Assembly: GCA_038524795.1 (NCBI GenBank)
Contig: JBCBIJ010000002.1
Coordinates: 124,001-188,000 of the forward strand
Direction: 5' to 3'
Length of the DNA: 64,000 bases
Source of the DNA: CALBPI01 sp038524795
GTDB lineage: Bacteria; Pseudomonadota; Gammaproteobacteria; Steroidobacterales; Woeseiaceae
The position numbers and the translations under genes are program-made. Below are positions 7,713-16,181 of this stretch, piece by piece. A model generated the notes under the pieces. It made no database searches. It was not told the origin of the DNA and saw only the letters and a list, made by a program, of their open reading frames with translations. Every line of letters starts with the position of its first letter. Positions within the stretch are counted from its first letter, which is position 1.

Positions 7713-9065
7713 TTGCGGGCACCGGCACAGCATGACGTCTGGAGTGTCACGGCACTCAACCGCGCCTCGCGCGAGCTGCTCGAGTCGAGCTTCGGCAGCA
7801 TTTGGGTGGAGGCCGAAGTCTCCAACCTCGCCCGCCCGGCATCGGGCCATGTCTACTTTTCGCTCAAGGACGGCCAGGCCCAGGTACGCGCCGCGTTCTT
7901 CCGCCAGCGCCAGCGCGGCAGCGCCCGCGACCTCGCCAACGGCGACCAGGTACTCGTCCGTGGCCGACTGAGCCTGTATGAGCCGCGCGGCGACTATCAG
8001 CTCATCGTCGAACACCTCGAGCCGGCCGGCGAAGGCGCACTCCGTCGCGCCTTCGAACAGCTCAAGCGCAAACTGCACGCCGAAGGCCTGTTCGACGCGG
8101 CGCGCAAGCGAGAGCTGCCCGCCCTGCCCGGCTGCATCGGCGTGATCACCTCGCCATCGGGTGCAGCCGTTCGCGACATCCTCAAGGTGCTCGGACGGCG
8201 CATGCCGAGCGTTCCTGTGTTGATTTACGGCGCCAGTGTGCAGGGCCGGGACGCGCCCGCGGAGCTCCGTCGCGCGCTGGCGCTCGCGGTGGCCCGCAAC
8301 GACTGTGACGTGCTGATCCTTGCGCGTGGCGGCGGCTCACTCGAAGACCTGGCGGCATTCAACGACGAGGGCCTGGCCCGCGATATTGCCGACTGCCCGA
8401 TCCCAACTCTGGCCGGGGTCGGCCACGAGGTCGACGTCACCATTGCCGACTATGTGGCCGACGCGCGAGCACCAACGCCGTCGGCTGCCGCCGAGCTTGC
8501 TGTACCTGACGGCCGAACGCTGCTGGAGCAAGCGCGTGAGCGCGGCTGCCGGCTCAGCAACGCGACAGACCGACTGCTGCAACGCTACGCGCAGCGCATG
8601 GACCAGCTGGCACGCCGCCTGCAGTCTCAGGGACCCTCGCGCCGGCTTGCCGAACAACGGCGGCTCCTCGAGCGACTGACCCAGTCAATGCGACGCTCCG
8701 GACGAGAGGCGCTTGACCGCCGCTTGCGGCAGCACGCCGCGCTCGCCGCGCGCCTGCGCGTGCAATCGCCGGCCACAGCGCTCGCACGACGCAAACGCAC
8801 GCTTAGTGATCTCGCGGGACGCCTGGTGCGCGCTGAGACCGCCGTCCGGCGTGCACGCACGCAGCGACTGGGCGCGCTGGCCAAGACCCTTCAGGCCGTC
8901 AGTCCACTGGCGACCCTTGGGCGTGGTTACGCAGTGGTGCGGGATACCCAGGGGGACGCCGTCACAGACGCTGTTGCACTCAAGCCTGGCGACGCCGTGG
9001 CTGTAACACTCAGGGATGGGGTGGTGGACGCGGCAGTCCGGGGCGTTCGCCTCAAGGACGACTGA
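7713..9065 (+). CDS. xseA: Exodeoxyribonuclease VII large subunit
   Basis: A 450-residue catalytic subunit of the single-strand-specific ExoVII nuclease. The N-terminal OB-fold DNA-binding domain contains VEAEVSNLARPASGHVYFSL; the catalytic region has GVITSPSGAAVRDIL, ARGGGSLEDL and GVGHEVDVTIADYVAD. Residues 260-390 are an Arg/Leu/Gln-rich coiled coil that in the family binds XseB subunits. The start is TTG, chosen because GGAG lies 7 nt upstream and the N-terminal DVWSVTALNR is conserved in the family. No xseB is adjacent. The divergent guaB/xseA arrangement is common in gammaproteobacteria. Confidence 0.95.
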   Translation: MRAPAQHDVWSVTALNRASRELLESSFGSIWVEAEVSNLARPASGHVYFSLKDGQAQVRAAFFRQRQRGSARDLANGDQVLVRGRLSLYEPRGDYQLIVEHLEPAGEGALRRAFEQLKRKLHAEGLFDAARKRELPALPGCIGVITSPSGAAVRDILKVLGRRMPSVPVLIYGASVQGRDAPAELRRALALAVARNDCDVLILARGGGSLEDLAAFNDEGLARDIADCPIPTLAGVGHEVDVTIADYVADARAPTPSAAAELAVPDGRTLLEQARERGCRLSNATDRLLQRYAQRMDQLARRLQSQGPSRRLAEQRRLLERLTQSMRRSGREALDRRLRQHAALAARLRVQSPATALARRKRTLSDLAGRLVRAETAVRRARTQRLGALAKTLQAVSPLATLGRGYAVVRDTQGDAVTDAVALKPGDAVAVTLRDGVVDAAVRGVRLKDD

Positions 9066-9092
9066 GGGCATTGCCCCAAGGACGACGAGCGC

Positions 9093-9695
9093 TCAGTCGT
9101 CGAACGACAACGCGCGCTGAACGCGCCGGTGCCAGTCGCTGCCCTCGTCTTCGCGAACAAAGACATGGCAATGATCCATGTCGCCGCCGTAGATGTGCAG
9201 CGAAACCGCAGGACTGCGGTCGCAAGGATTCGCGATCAGGTGGTACTCGTAGGGTGGGATCAGGCACCCGGCGCTGCCAATTCCGGCCATGTAGGAGTTG
9301 CGTGGCTCGAAGCGGTAGCGTTCATCCTCCGCCTGCTCCATGAGCTCGTACTGCAGAACGTCGATGCTGCCCGCGCAGACGCCTTCGACGCACCACATCC
9401 CGGCATGGTCATGGATGGGCGTTGATTGGCAAGGCCCCCAAGTCATGGCGACGATGGAGTAGCCGCGCTCGGGGTCGCGATGCAGCAGCCGGCGCGCGTA
9501 GCGGTCGGGATGCGGCTGCATCACAGCCACAGGTAGCTCAAAGGCATTGCCGCGGATCATGCGGCAGAGCTCTGACTTGATACGGTCGACGACGTCCGTG
9601 GCGTCGGGCAGTGCGACCGCTTCGTCGCACAGCGCGATCAGCGGGGCCAGACCTGCCGCCCCGCGGGCATTGGGCTTGTCCGCGGCGATAACCAT
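9093..9695 (-). CDS. Cysteine dioxygenase-family thiol dioxygenase (cupin)
   Basis: A 200-residue cupin. The iron site is visible as His95-x-His97 in TPIHDHAGMWCVEGV and His152 in YEYHLIAN; the rest of the barrel includes VSLHIYGGDMDHCHVF. The pattern is that of the cysteine dioxygenase family, which uses O2 to oxidise a thiol (cysteine, 3-mercaptopropionate or similar) to a sulfinic acid. I cannot assign the substrate: the Cys-Tyr crosslink residues of mammalian-type enzymes are not evident. It lies 26 bp downstream of a MetX-family acyltransferase on the same strand, which suggests a role in cysteine or sulfur-amino-acid turnover. Confidence 0.82.
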   Translation of the reverse strand: MVIAADKPNARGAAGLAPLIALCDEAVALPDATDVVDRIKSELCRMIRGNAFELPVAVMQPHPDRYARRLLHRDPERGYSIVAMTWGPCQSTPIHDHAGMWCVEGVCAGSIDVLQYELMEQAEDERYRFEPRNSYMAGIGSAGCLIPPYEYHLIANPCDRSPAVSLHIYGGDMDHCHVFVREDEGSDWHRRVQRALSFDD

Positions 9696-9721
9696 GGCGC
9701 AATACTAACACCGGAAACCGT

Positions 9722-10831
9722 CTAGCGGTTGGCCAGCCAGCTACCAATGACGGGCCGGAACCGGTCCATATCAACGAGAAACGAATCGTGGCCCTGGATT
9801 GAATCGAGCGCCTCGAAGCTCACATCGCAGCCCGCCGCAGTGAGCGCATCCGCAAGCTCCCGCTGCTGCCAGAGCGGAAACAGGATGTCGCTGCCGACGC
9901 CGATGACGAGCGCCTCGTCGAGCGCCGTTCGGCCCACACCGCTGGCCACGGAGCCCCCGTAATCCGCAATATCGAACAAGTCCATGGCGCGGGATAGGAA
10001 CAAGTAGCAGTTGGCATCGAAGGCGCCCGTGAACTTAAGCGCGTGGGCCTCGAGGTAGGACTCGACCTCGAAATCGATGCAAAACGGGTCATTCGCGCCA
10101 TGTTCGGCAGCGACGCGCTCGCGCCCGAAGCGCTGCACCCACTCCTCGGCAGAGCGGTAGGTAATCATGCCGAGCTTGCGCGCCATGCGCATGCCGGTAA
10201 TCGGGCCGGCGCCAGCCGGGTAGCGCCCGTCCTGCCAGTCTGGGTCGCGGCGCACCATCTCGCGCTGCAGTGAGCGCAGCGCGATCGCAAACGGGGCCGC
10301 ACGTGCCGCAGAGGACACCGAGATAAGCCTGGCGCAGCGCGCCGGGTGCATTGCGGCAAAAGCCAGCGCTGTCATGCCGCCCATGGAACAGCCGATCGCA
10401 GCGAACACCCGGTCGACACCCAGCGCATCAAGCACGGGTAGCGAGGCATTCGCTATGTCTTCTAGCGAAAGAACCGGGAAATCAATTGCATATGGATTAT
10501 TACTCGACGGATCCTCACTGGCGGGCCCGGTCGAGCCAAAGCAACTGCCTAGAGAATTCACGCACACGACGAAGAAGCGGTCGGTGTCGATGGGGCGTTG
10601 CGGCCCCAGCATTTCCTCCCACCAACCGGGCGACAGGTCTTCGGGAGACGAGGCGGCATGCGCCGACGGGGACAAGCCCGTAAACAGCACAATGGCGTTG
10701 TCTCGCTCCGGTGAAAGACGCCCCCAGGTCTCGTAGGCGAGCGTCGGTCGCTCGAGAACGCCGCCACGGCGCAGCTCGAACGCACCCGGCAAGTGGAGGA
10801 ATCGGCGGGCGCCGGCTTCGGAGGCAGTCAT
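9722..10831 (-). CDS. MetX-family O-acyltransferase, probably serine O-succinyltransferase type
   Basis: A 369-residue alpha/beta-hydrolase-fold acyltransferase. The triad is Ser149 (GCSMGGM), Asp315 (SDILFP) and His348 (QGHDSFLVD). MetX enzymes acylate homoserine for methionine synthesis, but here the segment after the first strand reads TGLSPSAHAA with GWWEEMLGP, rather than the homoserine-type LSGDHHAAG, and CYLFLSRAMDLFD replaces YLYLTKAMD. From memory this matches serine O-succinyltransferases of Xanthomonas/Stenotrophomonas, which feed cysteine synthesis. The ATG has no Shine-Dalgarno sequence; instead a 12-bp hairpin ends 8 nt before it. A thiol dioxygenase gene follows. A homoserine acyltransferase remains the alternative. 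Confidence 0.85.
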   Translation of the reverse strand: MTASEAGARRFLHLPGAFELRRGGVLERPTLAYETWGRLSPERDNAIVLFTGLSPSAHAASSPEDLSPGWWEEMLGPQRPIDTDRFFVVCVNSLGSCFGSTGPASEDPSSNNPYAIDFPVLSLEDIANASLPVLDALGVDRVFAAIGCSMGGMTALAFAAMHPARCARLISVSSAARAAPFAIALRSLQREMVRRDPDWQDGRYPAGAGPITGMRMARKLGMITYRSAEEWVQRFGRERVAAEHGANDPFCIDFEVESYLEAHALKFTGAFDANCYLFLSRAMDLFDIADYGGSVASGVGRTALDEALVIGVGSDILFPLWQQRELADALTAAGCDVSFEALDSIQGHDSFLVDMDRFRPVIGSWLANR

Positions 10832-10839
10832 GGGGGAAC

Positions 10840-10867
10840 GCGTGCCACGCGCTGACGCGTGGCACGC
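10840..10867 (-). other. Perfect 12-bp hairpin directly upstream of the MetX-family start codon
   Basis: Arms 10840-10851 and 10856-10867 are exact complements around the 4-nt loop TCAG (minus strand). The hairpin begins about 10 bp after the DUF937 stop and ends 8 nt before the acyltransferase ATG, exactly where a ribosome site should be. No T-run follows on either strand, so it is not a standard intrinsic terminator. It may stabilise or block the message, or bind a regulator as DNA. Confidence 0.6.
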
Positions 10868-10877
10868 TCACACACCG

Positions 10878-11429
10878 TCAGAAAAACTTCCGGGCCATAC
10901 CCAGCAAGTTGCCCACGGCCGAACCGCCCTCATCCTTGTCGAGGAAGCTCGACAGCAGGCCAGCGCCCGCGGAGGACGCGCCACCGGCAATCAACGAAGA
11001 CAGTGCGCCGCCGCCTTTGCTTTCCTTGCTCAGCGAACCCATCGCCATGGCCGCAACCATGGGCAGCATCTTTTTGAGCGTGCCCACATCGACACCCGTG
11101 CGTGAGGCCGCCTCGGCGGCCACTTTGCGGCTCTCATCTTTGCTGCCCAGCAGGTGGCCCAGAATTGCGTTGCCGTCGGTGATGGTCGCTGCCCGGCTCA
11201 GCAGATCCGGCTTCTCAACATAGTCCGAGTGATTGCCACGCTGCAGCGCCGACATCAGCGCGCCGAGACCCTCGGGCTTTTCCGCATTGCGGCGGATGCC
11301 GCCCTTGAGTGCGGGCAACAGCTCCGCAATCGCGGCGCCCGCTTTGCCCTTATCGAGCTTGAGGCTATCGGCAACCTGGCCCACGAGCGCGCCGTTACCC
11401 GAACTGAGAATGGTCTCAAGGATGCTCAT
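10878..11429 (-). CDS. DUF937 domain protein
   Basis: A 183-residue soluble protein of the DUF937 family, built of short Ala/Leu/Gly-rich helices. It starts MSILETILSSGNGALVGQVA, has a central basic/acidic helical region, and ends in a Gly/Ser/Ala-rich segment and GNLLGMARKFF. Family members have no firmly established role that I know of; a relative in E. coli is YidB. The start follows GGGAGAG. It is upstream of the MetX-family gene with a 46-bp gap occupied by a strong hairpin. Confidence 0.75.
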   Translation of the reverse strand: MSILETILSSGNGALVGQVADSLKLDKGKAGAAIAELLPALKGGIRRNAEKPEGLGALMSALQRGNHSDYVEKPDLLSRAATITDGNAILGHLLGSKDESRKVAAEAASRTGVDVGTLKKMLPMVAAMAMGSLSKESKGGGALSSLIAGGASSAGAGLLSSFLDKDEGGSAVGNLLGMARKFF

Positions 11430-11497
11430 TGTTCTCTCCCACTATCCCCTGTGTGTCAGTCGCGAGAGCCTACCACGCTGCACGCGCGAGGCGTCAC

Positions 11498-12886
11498 CTA
11501 CGAGCGCTTCTTGACGTGCTTCAGAAGGCGCTTGCGACGGGCCTGCTGGCGCGGTGTCAGCGTGTTGCGCCGCCCCTCGAAGGGGTTTTTACCCGACTTG
11601 AGCTGCAGACGGATAGGGGTGCCCCGCAGCTTGAAGGTTTTTCTGAAGTAGTTGACGAGGTAGCGCCGGTAACTGGCCGACAGGCGCTCCGCCTGCGTCC
11701 CGTGCACCACAATCACGGGCGGATTGCGCCCGCCCTGGTGCGCGTAGCGCAGCCTCGGGCGGCGCCCGCGCGACAGCGGTGGCGGGTGCGCGCTGATGGC
11801 GGTTTCCAGCGCCCGGGTGAGCACCGACGCCGGCAGCTCCATGCAGGCTGCCTCGTGCACACGCTCCGCCTCGGGCAGGAGTTTACCCACGCCCGTGCCG
11901 TGTTTGGCCGAAATGAAGTGACGCGGGGCGAATTCCGTAAAGCCGAGCTTGAGCTCCAGACCATCGCGCAGCGCGCGGCGGCGGTCCGGGTCGAGCCCGT
12001 CCCACTTGTTGATGACCACGACCAGGGCCCTGCCCCGTTCGATAATCAAACCGAACAAAGAGACGTCCTGATCGGTCACGCCCTCGCGCGCATCGATGAC
12101 GCCGATCACCACGTTGCTCTGCTCAATGGCCTGCAGTGTCTTGATGATGCTGAACTTCTCGACGGCCTCGGTCACCCGTGTGCGTCGCCGCACGCCCGCC
12201 GTATCGACGAGCACATAGTGTTTCCCATCACGCTCGAACGGGACGCGCACGCTGTCGCGTGTGGTGCCCGGCTTGTCGAACGCAACGAGCCGCTCCTCGC
12301 CAATCAGGCGGTTGATGAGCGTCGACTTACCGACATTGGGTCGACCCGCCACGGTGATCATGATGGCCTCGTCAGGCTCAGGCTCGACCTCGCCTTCGGG
12401 GCCCGCAGCCAGCACGTGCTCAATGAGCGGCACCACGCGGTCACCGTGCGCCGCAGAGATCACCGCGGGATCGCCAAGACCCAGCGAATAGAAGTCGGAT
12501 GCCACGGCATCGGCGTCCAGGCCTTCGGCCTTGTTGATGGCCACGAACACGGGTTTATCGCTGCGCCGCACGCGCTCCGCGATATCGTAGTCGCCGGCCA
12601 GCAAGCCATCCCGGGCATCAACGAGGAAGATGACAACGTCCGACTCGTCAATGGCCAGACGTGCCTGCTCAGCCATGAGCGCGGCCACACCGTCGTCGTC
12701 GTCGCCAAGACCGCCCGTGTCGACCACGAGATAATCTCGGCCACCGACCTTGCCGTAGCCGTACTGACGATCACGGGTCAGCCCCGGGTAGTCGGCGACG
12801 AGTGCGTCGCGCGTACGCGTTAATCGATTGAACAGCGTCGACTTGCCGACGTTGGGTCGACCGACGAGTGCGACGACAGGCAGCAT
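11498..12886 (-). CDS. der: Ribosome assembly GTPase Der (EngA)
   Basis: A 462-residue essential GTPase of 50S subunit assembly with two tandem G domains. The first P-loop is GRPNVGKST near residue 8 with NKAEG as G4; the second, also GRPNVGKSTL, is near residue 180 with NKWDG. A KH-like domain (about 350-440) contains NYFRKTFKLRGTPIRLQ, and a basic tail ends KRLLKHVKKRS. The ATG at 12886 starts MLPVVALVGRP; the longer upstream frame overlaps bamB and is not homologous. It starts 7 bp after the bamB stop, the usual bamB-der order. Confidence 0.97.
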   Translation of the reverse strand: MLPVVALVGRPNVGKSTLFNRLTRTRDALVADYPGLTRDRQYGYGKVGGRDYLVVDTGGLGDDDDGVAALMAEQARLAIDESDVVIFLVDARDGLLAGDYDIAERVRRSDKPVFVAINKAEGLDADAVASDFYSLGLGDPAVISAAHGDRVVPLIEHVLAAGPEGEVEPEPDEAIMITVAGRPNVGKSTLINRLIGEERLVAFDKPGTTRDSVRVPFERDGKHYVLVDTAGVRRRTRVTEAVEKFSIIKTLQAIEQSNVVIGVIDAREGVTDQDVSLFGLIIERGRALVVVINKWDGLDPDRRRALRDGLELKLGFTEFAPRHFISAKHGTGVGKLLPEAERVHEAACMELPASVLTRALETAISAHPPPLSRGRRPRLRYAHQGGRNPPVIVVHGTQAERLSASYRRYLVNYFRKTFKLRGTPIRLQLKSGKNPFEGRRNTLTPRQQARRKRLLKHVKKRS

Positions 12887-12893
12887 CGTGGTG

Positions 12894-14063
12894 CTAGCGG
12901 CGCTCGCCGCGCTCGCGGTAGCCGACGAGTGTGCCTTCGCTGGACTGGGCGTAGAGCGTCTCACCCATGACGTAGGGGCGCTGGACGATGGGGGCATTGT
13001 CAACGCGAATCCGCGCCGCCAGCGCGCCGCTGCGTGCACTCAAGAAGTGCAGGTAGCCTTCAAGGTCACCCACAACGATGTACTCACCAAAGGCGACAGG
13101 GGCGGTGAGCTGTCGGCGCAGAAACTGCTCGTTCGACCACTGCTGCGTGCCGTTGCTGCGCGACAGCGCGATGACCTGGTCGTCCTCAAGGGTCATGTAG
13201 ACGTTGGTCCAGTCGATCCCGAGGCCCGAGTAGCTTGAAAGCTCACGCGCCCAAAGCGCCTGGCCCGATTCAGCGGCAATGGCGGCCGTCCGCGCGCGGA
13301 AGCCCGTGACGTAAACGTCGTTGCCGGATGCGGCCAGCGCGCCATCAGCATCAACCATGCGCTCGATGTCGCTACGACCCGAAGGAATGCCCAGAGGCAG
13401 CTCCCAGAGCACCTCACCCGAGAGCAGATCGGCTGCCAGGACTCGCCCGTTGTCGAAGCCCGCCACTACGGCGTCACCGACGATCACGGGTGCGCCCGTG
13501 CCGCGCTGAGACAGCCTGGGTACGGGCTGCTCCACGAACCAAAGCAACTCGCCGGTTGCGCCCGACAACGCGAGCAGCCGGCCGTCAACGCTGCGCACGA
13601 TCACGCGTTCGCCGCCCAGTACCGGCGGCGCGAGCACTTCGGCCGCGATGTCCTGTCGCCACAGAACGTCGCCCGTGCGGGCGTCAAGCGCGGTAATACC
13701 ACCGCTGCGGTCCGCAACGGCGAGCCGTCCGTCACCGGCACCAGGACCGGCTGTGATGGTCTCATCAAGCTTCGCGCGCCAGGTGCGCTTGCCTGAGACG
13801 GCGTCGTAAGCCACGACGGTGCCATCAGCACCCGCCGCGTAGGCGCGCGTGCCATCACCCGACGGGCGCAGCGCGTAGCGCAGCACACCACCACCGCCGC
13901 CAATACCGTCGTTGATCACACGGTCAAGTCTGAGCGTTGGCGAAAAATCGGTGAGCGGCGTGGGCGGCAGCGCTGCCTCTTCGTCGTCACCGCCGAAAAT
14001 GGAGCAGCCGGACACAGCCAGTACAGCCGTTGCCAGCGCCATGAGGCGCAGCGCGCGGGTCAC
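12894..14063 (-). CDS. bamB: Outer membrane protein assembly factor BamB (lipoprotein)
   Basis: A 389-residue outer-membrane lipoprotein of the BAM complex that inserts beta-barrel proteins. The signal peptide ends in the lipobox AVSGC with the lipidated Cys20. The rest is an eight-bladed PQQ-type beta-propeller; repeat signatures include YDAVSGKRTWRAKLD, LDARTGDVLWRQD and LSGATGELLWF. The ATG overlaps the stop of the upstream YfgM-like gene by 4 bp and the gene is followed after 7 bp by der. Confidence 0.95.
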   Translation of the reverse strand: MTRALRLMALATAVLAVSGCSIFGGDDEEAALPPTPLTDFSPTLRLDRVINDGIGGGGGVLRYALRPSGDGTRAYAAGADGTVVAYDAVSGKRTWRAKLDETITAGPGAGDGRLAVADRSGGITALDARTGDVLWRQDIAAEVLAPPVLGGERVIVRSVDGRLLALSGATGELLWFVEQPVPRLSQRGTGAPVIVGDAVVAGFDNGRVLAADLLSGEVLWELPLGIPSGRSDIERMVDADGALAASGNDVYVTGFRARTAAIAAESGQALWARELSSYSGLGIDWTNVYMTLEDDQVIALSRSNGTQQWSNEQFLRRQLTAPVAFGEYIVVGDLEGYLHFLSARSGALAARIRVDNAPIVQRPYVMGETLYAQSSEGTLVGYRERGERR

Positions 14064-14725
14064 GGCGTGTCCGCTTCCGTGGCAACGACGGGCGCGGCGC
14101 CCAGGTCAGCCAGCTTCATTTCCACAAGCTGCACGTCGATGAGTTGAGACTGGCCGGTCGCCGTCAGGGCCGATTCGAACGCCGCTCGTGCCGCTTCCGT
14201 ATTGCCCAGGGCAACCTGCACGTCACCACGCGCCTCAGCCAATAACGGCGCGTACGTGCCCGCGTCATTGACGCTGTCGAGCACCTCGAGTGCCTGCGCC
14301 GCATCGCCCCGGTAGGACAGTACACGGGCCAGTCGTGAGGCCACGACAGGTTCAAGCAAACTGCCGCGCTCGCGGGCCAGAACATCGCGCAGCGTCGTTT
14401 CGGCTGACTCCGTCTCACCGCGCTGCATGTATAGCCCGGCAAGCCGCAGACCGGCCTGCGTGACGTACGGCGAATCCGGGAAGTCGGTGCTCAGTGTGCC
14501 GTGGTGAGACACGAGCATGGTCAGGTCGGAAGCCTGAGCCGCATCGACAGCCTGCTCGAAGACCTGTGAGGCGCCTTCGGCGTAAGCGCGCTGCTCGCCC
14601 TTCCACCAGTTCCAGCCGAACAGGCCTGCCGTTGAGAGGACCACGGCGCTGATCAGCAGCTTGCCGTTCTCGTCCCAGAACGCCTTTAGTTTCTCGACTT
14701 GTTCCGCGTCTTCGTAATCGCTCAC
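14060..14725 (-). CDS. yfgM: YfgM-type membrane-anchored TPR protein
   Basis: A 221-residue protein with a short cytosolic N-terminus (DYEDAEQVEKLKAFWDENGK), one membrane helix (about 23-42, ending in WNWWKGEQ) and a periplasmic helical-repeat domain. This matches YfgM, an ancillary subunit of the SecYEG translocon linked to periplasmic chaperones. The start is GTG with only a weak ribosome site. The position between hisS and bamB is conserved in gammaproteobacteria and supports the call. Confidence 0.9.
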   Translation of the reverse strand: MSDYEDAEQVEKLKAFWDENGKLLISAVVLSTAGLFGWNWWKGEQRAYAEGASQVFEQAVDAAQASDLTMLVSHHGTLSTDFPDSPYVTQAGLRLAGLYMQRGETESAETTLRDVLARERGSLLEPVVASRLARVLSYRGDAAQALEVLDSVNDAGTYAPLLAEARGDVQVALGNTEAARAAFESALTATGQSQLIDVQLVEMKLADLGAAPVVATEADTP

Positions 14726-14839
14726 GGTCTCATCACCTATCCATCGTCATGTGGTGCGGCGGGGCCAGCGGCGCCCGGCGCGAATCAGCCGGCAATTCTA
14801 GCGGTTTCGGGCGCCCCGCGAAACGGCGCCACCGGCTGT

Positions 14840-16117
14840 TCAACGCGATCCAATCTCGGCGGCAAGCAGACGCTCAAGGCCCGCCTCATCGAGGCTTTCC
14901 TGCTCACGACGGTCTCGCAGTGGCTTGACCGAAACCACGCCGTCCGCGAGCTCGCGCTCAGCGACGATCAGCGCCAGTTCGGCGCCGCTTTTATCGGCCT
15001 GCTTAAGCTGCGACTTCATGCTGCCGCCACCCAGGTGGCGTTCGAGCCGCAACCCCGGTACCGCCTGGCGCAGGCGCTCGCTGAGTGCCAGTGCCGCGGC
15101 ATCAGCGCCCTCGCCCACTGAGATCAGATACGCGTGAGGTTCGACCGCAGCCGGACGCACCTGTTCCGCCTCACAGAGCGCGACAAGCCGCTCCACGCCA
15201 ATAGCCCAGCCAATGGCGGGCACAGGTTTACCGCCCAGTTGCTCGAACAGGCCGTCGTAGCGCCCACCCGAACACACAGCCCCCTGCGAGCCCAGTGCGT
15301 CCGTTACCCATTCGAACACGGTGCGCGAGTAGTAATCGAGACCACGCACCAGGCGTGGATTGACCGTATAAGCCACCCCGACGGCATCGAGCCCGGCGCG
15401 CAAGGCATCGAAATGCGCCTGAGACGCGGCGTCCAGGTGGTCGAGCAGCAACGGCGCGCCCGCGATGACTTCAGCCATCGCAGGGTTCTTGCTGTCGAGG
15501 ATGCGCAGCGGATTGCTCTCCAGTCGGCGCAGGCTGTCGGCGTCAAGCACCGCACGGTGGCCTTCGAAATAGGTCACGAGCTGATCGCGGTATGCGGCGC
15601 GCGGCTCGGCACTGCCCAGAGAGTTGATCTCCAGTGAGAGCCTCGAGATACCGAGTCGCTGCCAGAGTCGCGCCGACATGACGATCATTTCGATGTCGAC
15701 ATCGGGGCCCGCGTAGCCGAAGGCTTCGATATCGATCTGATGAAACTGCCGGTAACGACCCTTTTGAGGCTTCTCGTACCGGAACATCGGCCCGGCGGTC
15801 CAGATGCGGTGCTTCTGATTGTGTGTCAGGCCATTCGAAATCGCCGCGCGAACGAGACCCGCCGTGGCCTCGGGACGCAGCGTCAGGCTTTCGCCGTTGC
15901 GATCATCGAAGGTGTACATCTCCTTCTCGACGATGTCCGTGGCATCGCCAATGGACCGGCGAAACAACTCCGTGCGCTCAAGCAGCGGCAGCCGCACGTG
16001 CCGGTAGCCATAGCCGGCCAGAAGCTCCGACACGATGCCTTCGAGCGCAAGCCAGGTGTCGCCATCGGGCGGCAGGATGTCATTCATGCCCCGGACGGGC
16101 GTGATGTTCTGAGCCAT
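14840..16117 (-). CDS. hisS: Histidyl-tRNA synthetase
   Basis: A 425-residue class II synthetase starting MAQNITPVRGMNDILPPD. Motif 2 is in the GPMFRYEKPQKGRYRQFHQ region, the histidine-specific loop is LVRGLDYYSRTVFEW, and motif 3 lies around GWAIGVERL. The C-terminal anticodon-binding domain follows. The start at 16117 was chosen on homology; the frame continues upstream through the rodZ coding region. In most gammaproteobacteria ispG lies between rodZ and hisS; here only 64 bp separate them and ispG is absent. Confidence 0.96.
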   Translation of the reverse strand: MAQNITPVRGMNDILPPDGDTWLALEGIVSELLAGYGYRHVRLPLLERTELFRRSIGDATDIVEKEMYTFDDRNGESLTLRPEATAGLVRAAISNGLTHNQKHRIWTAGPMFRYEKPQKGRYRQFHQIDIEAFGYAGPDVDIEMIVMSARLWQRLGISRLSLEINSLGSAEPRAAYRDQLVTYFEGHRAVLDADSLRRLESNPLRILDSKNPAMAEVIAGAPLLLDHLDAASQAHFDALRAGLDAVGVAYTVNPRLVRGLDYYSRTVFEWVTDALGSQGAVCSGGRYDGLFEQLGGKPVPAIGWAIGVERLVALCEAEQVRPAAVEPHAYLISVGEGADAAALALSERLRQAVPGLRLERHLGGGSMKSQLKQADKSGAELALIVAERELADGVVSVKPLRDRREQESLDEAGLERLLAAEIGSR

Positions 16118-16181
16118 GATCGTGGGGCCCCGGAGGGGCGTGTGCTGAGCCGGACAGCCGCGCATTATACGCGGCTTCTGC

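Noticed and set aside
9083..9102. Hairpin CGACGA/TCGTCG between xseA and the thiol dioxygenase gene as a terminator
   Set aside because: It overlaps the dioxygenase stop codon, the stem is weak and no T-run follows.
10832..10877. SAM riboswitch upstream of the MetX-family gene
   Set aside because: Only 46 bp are available and they hold a single simple hairpin, not a riboswitch fold.
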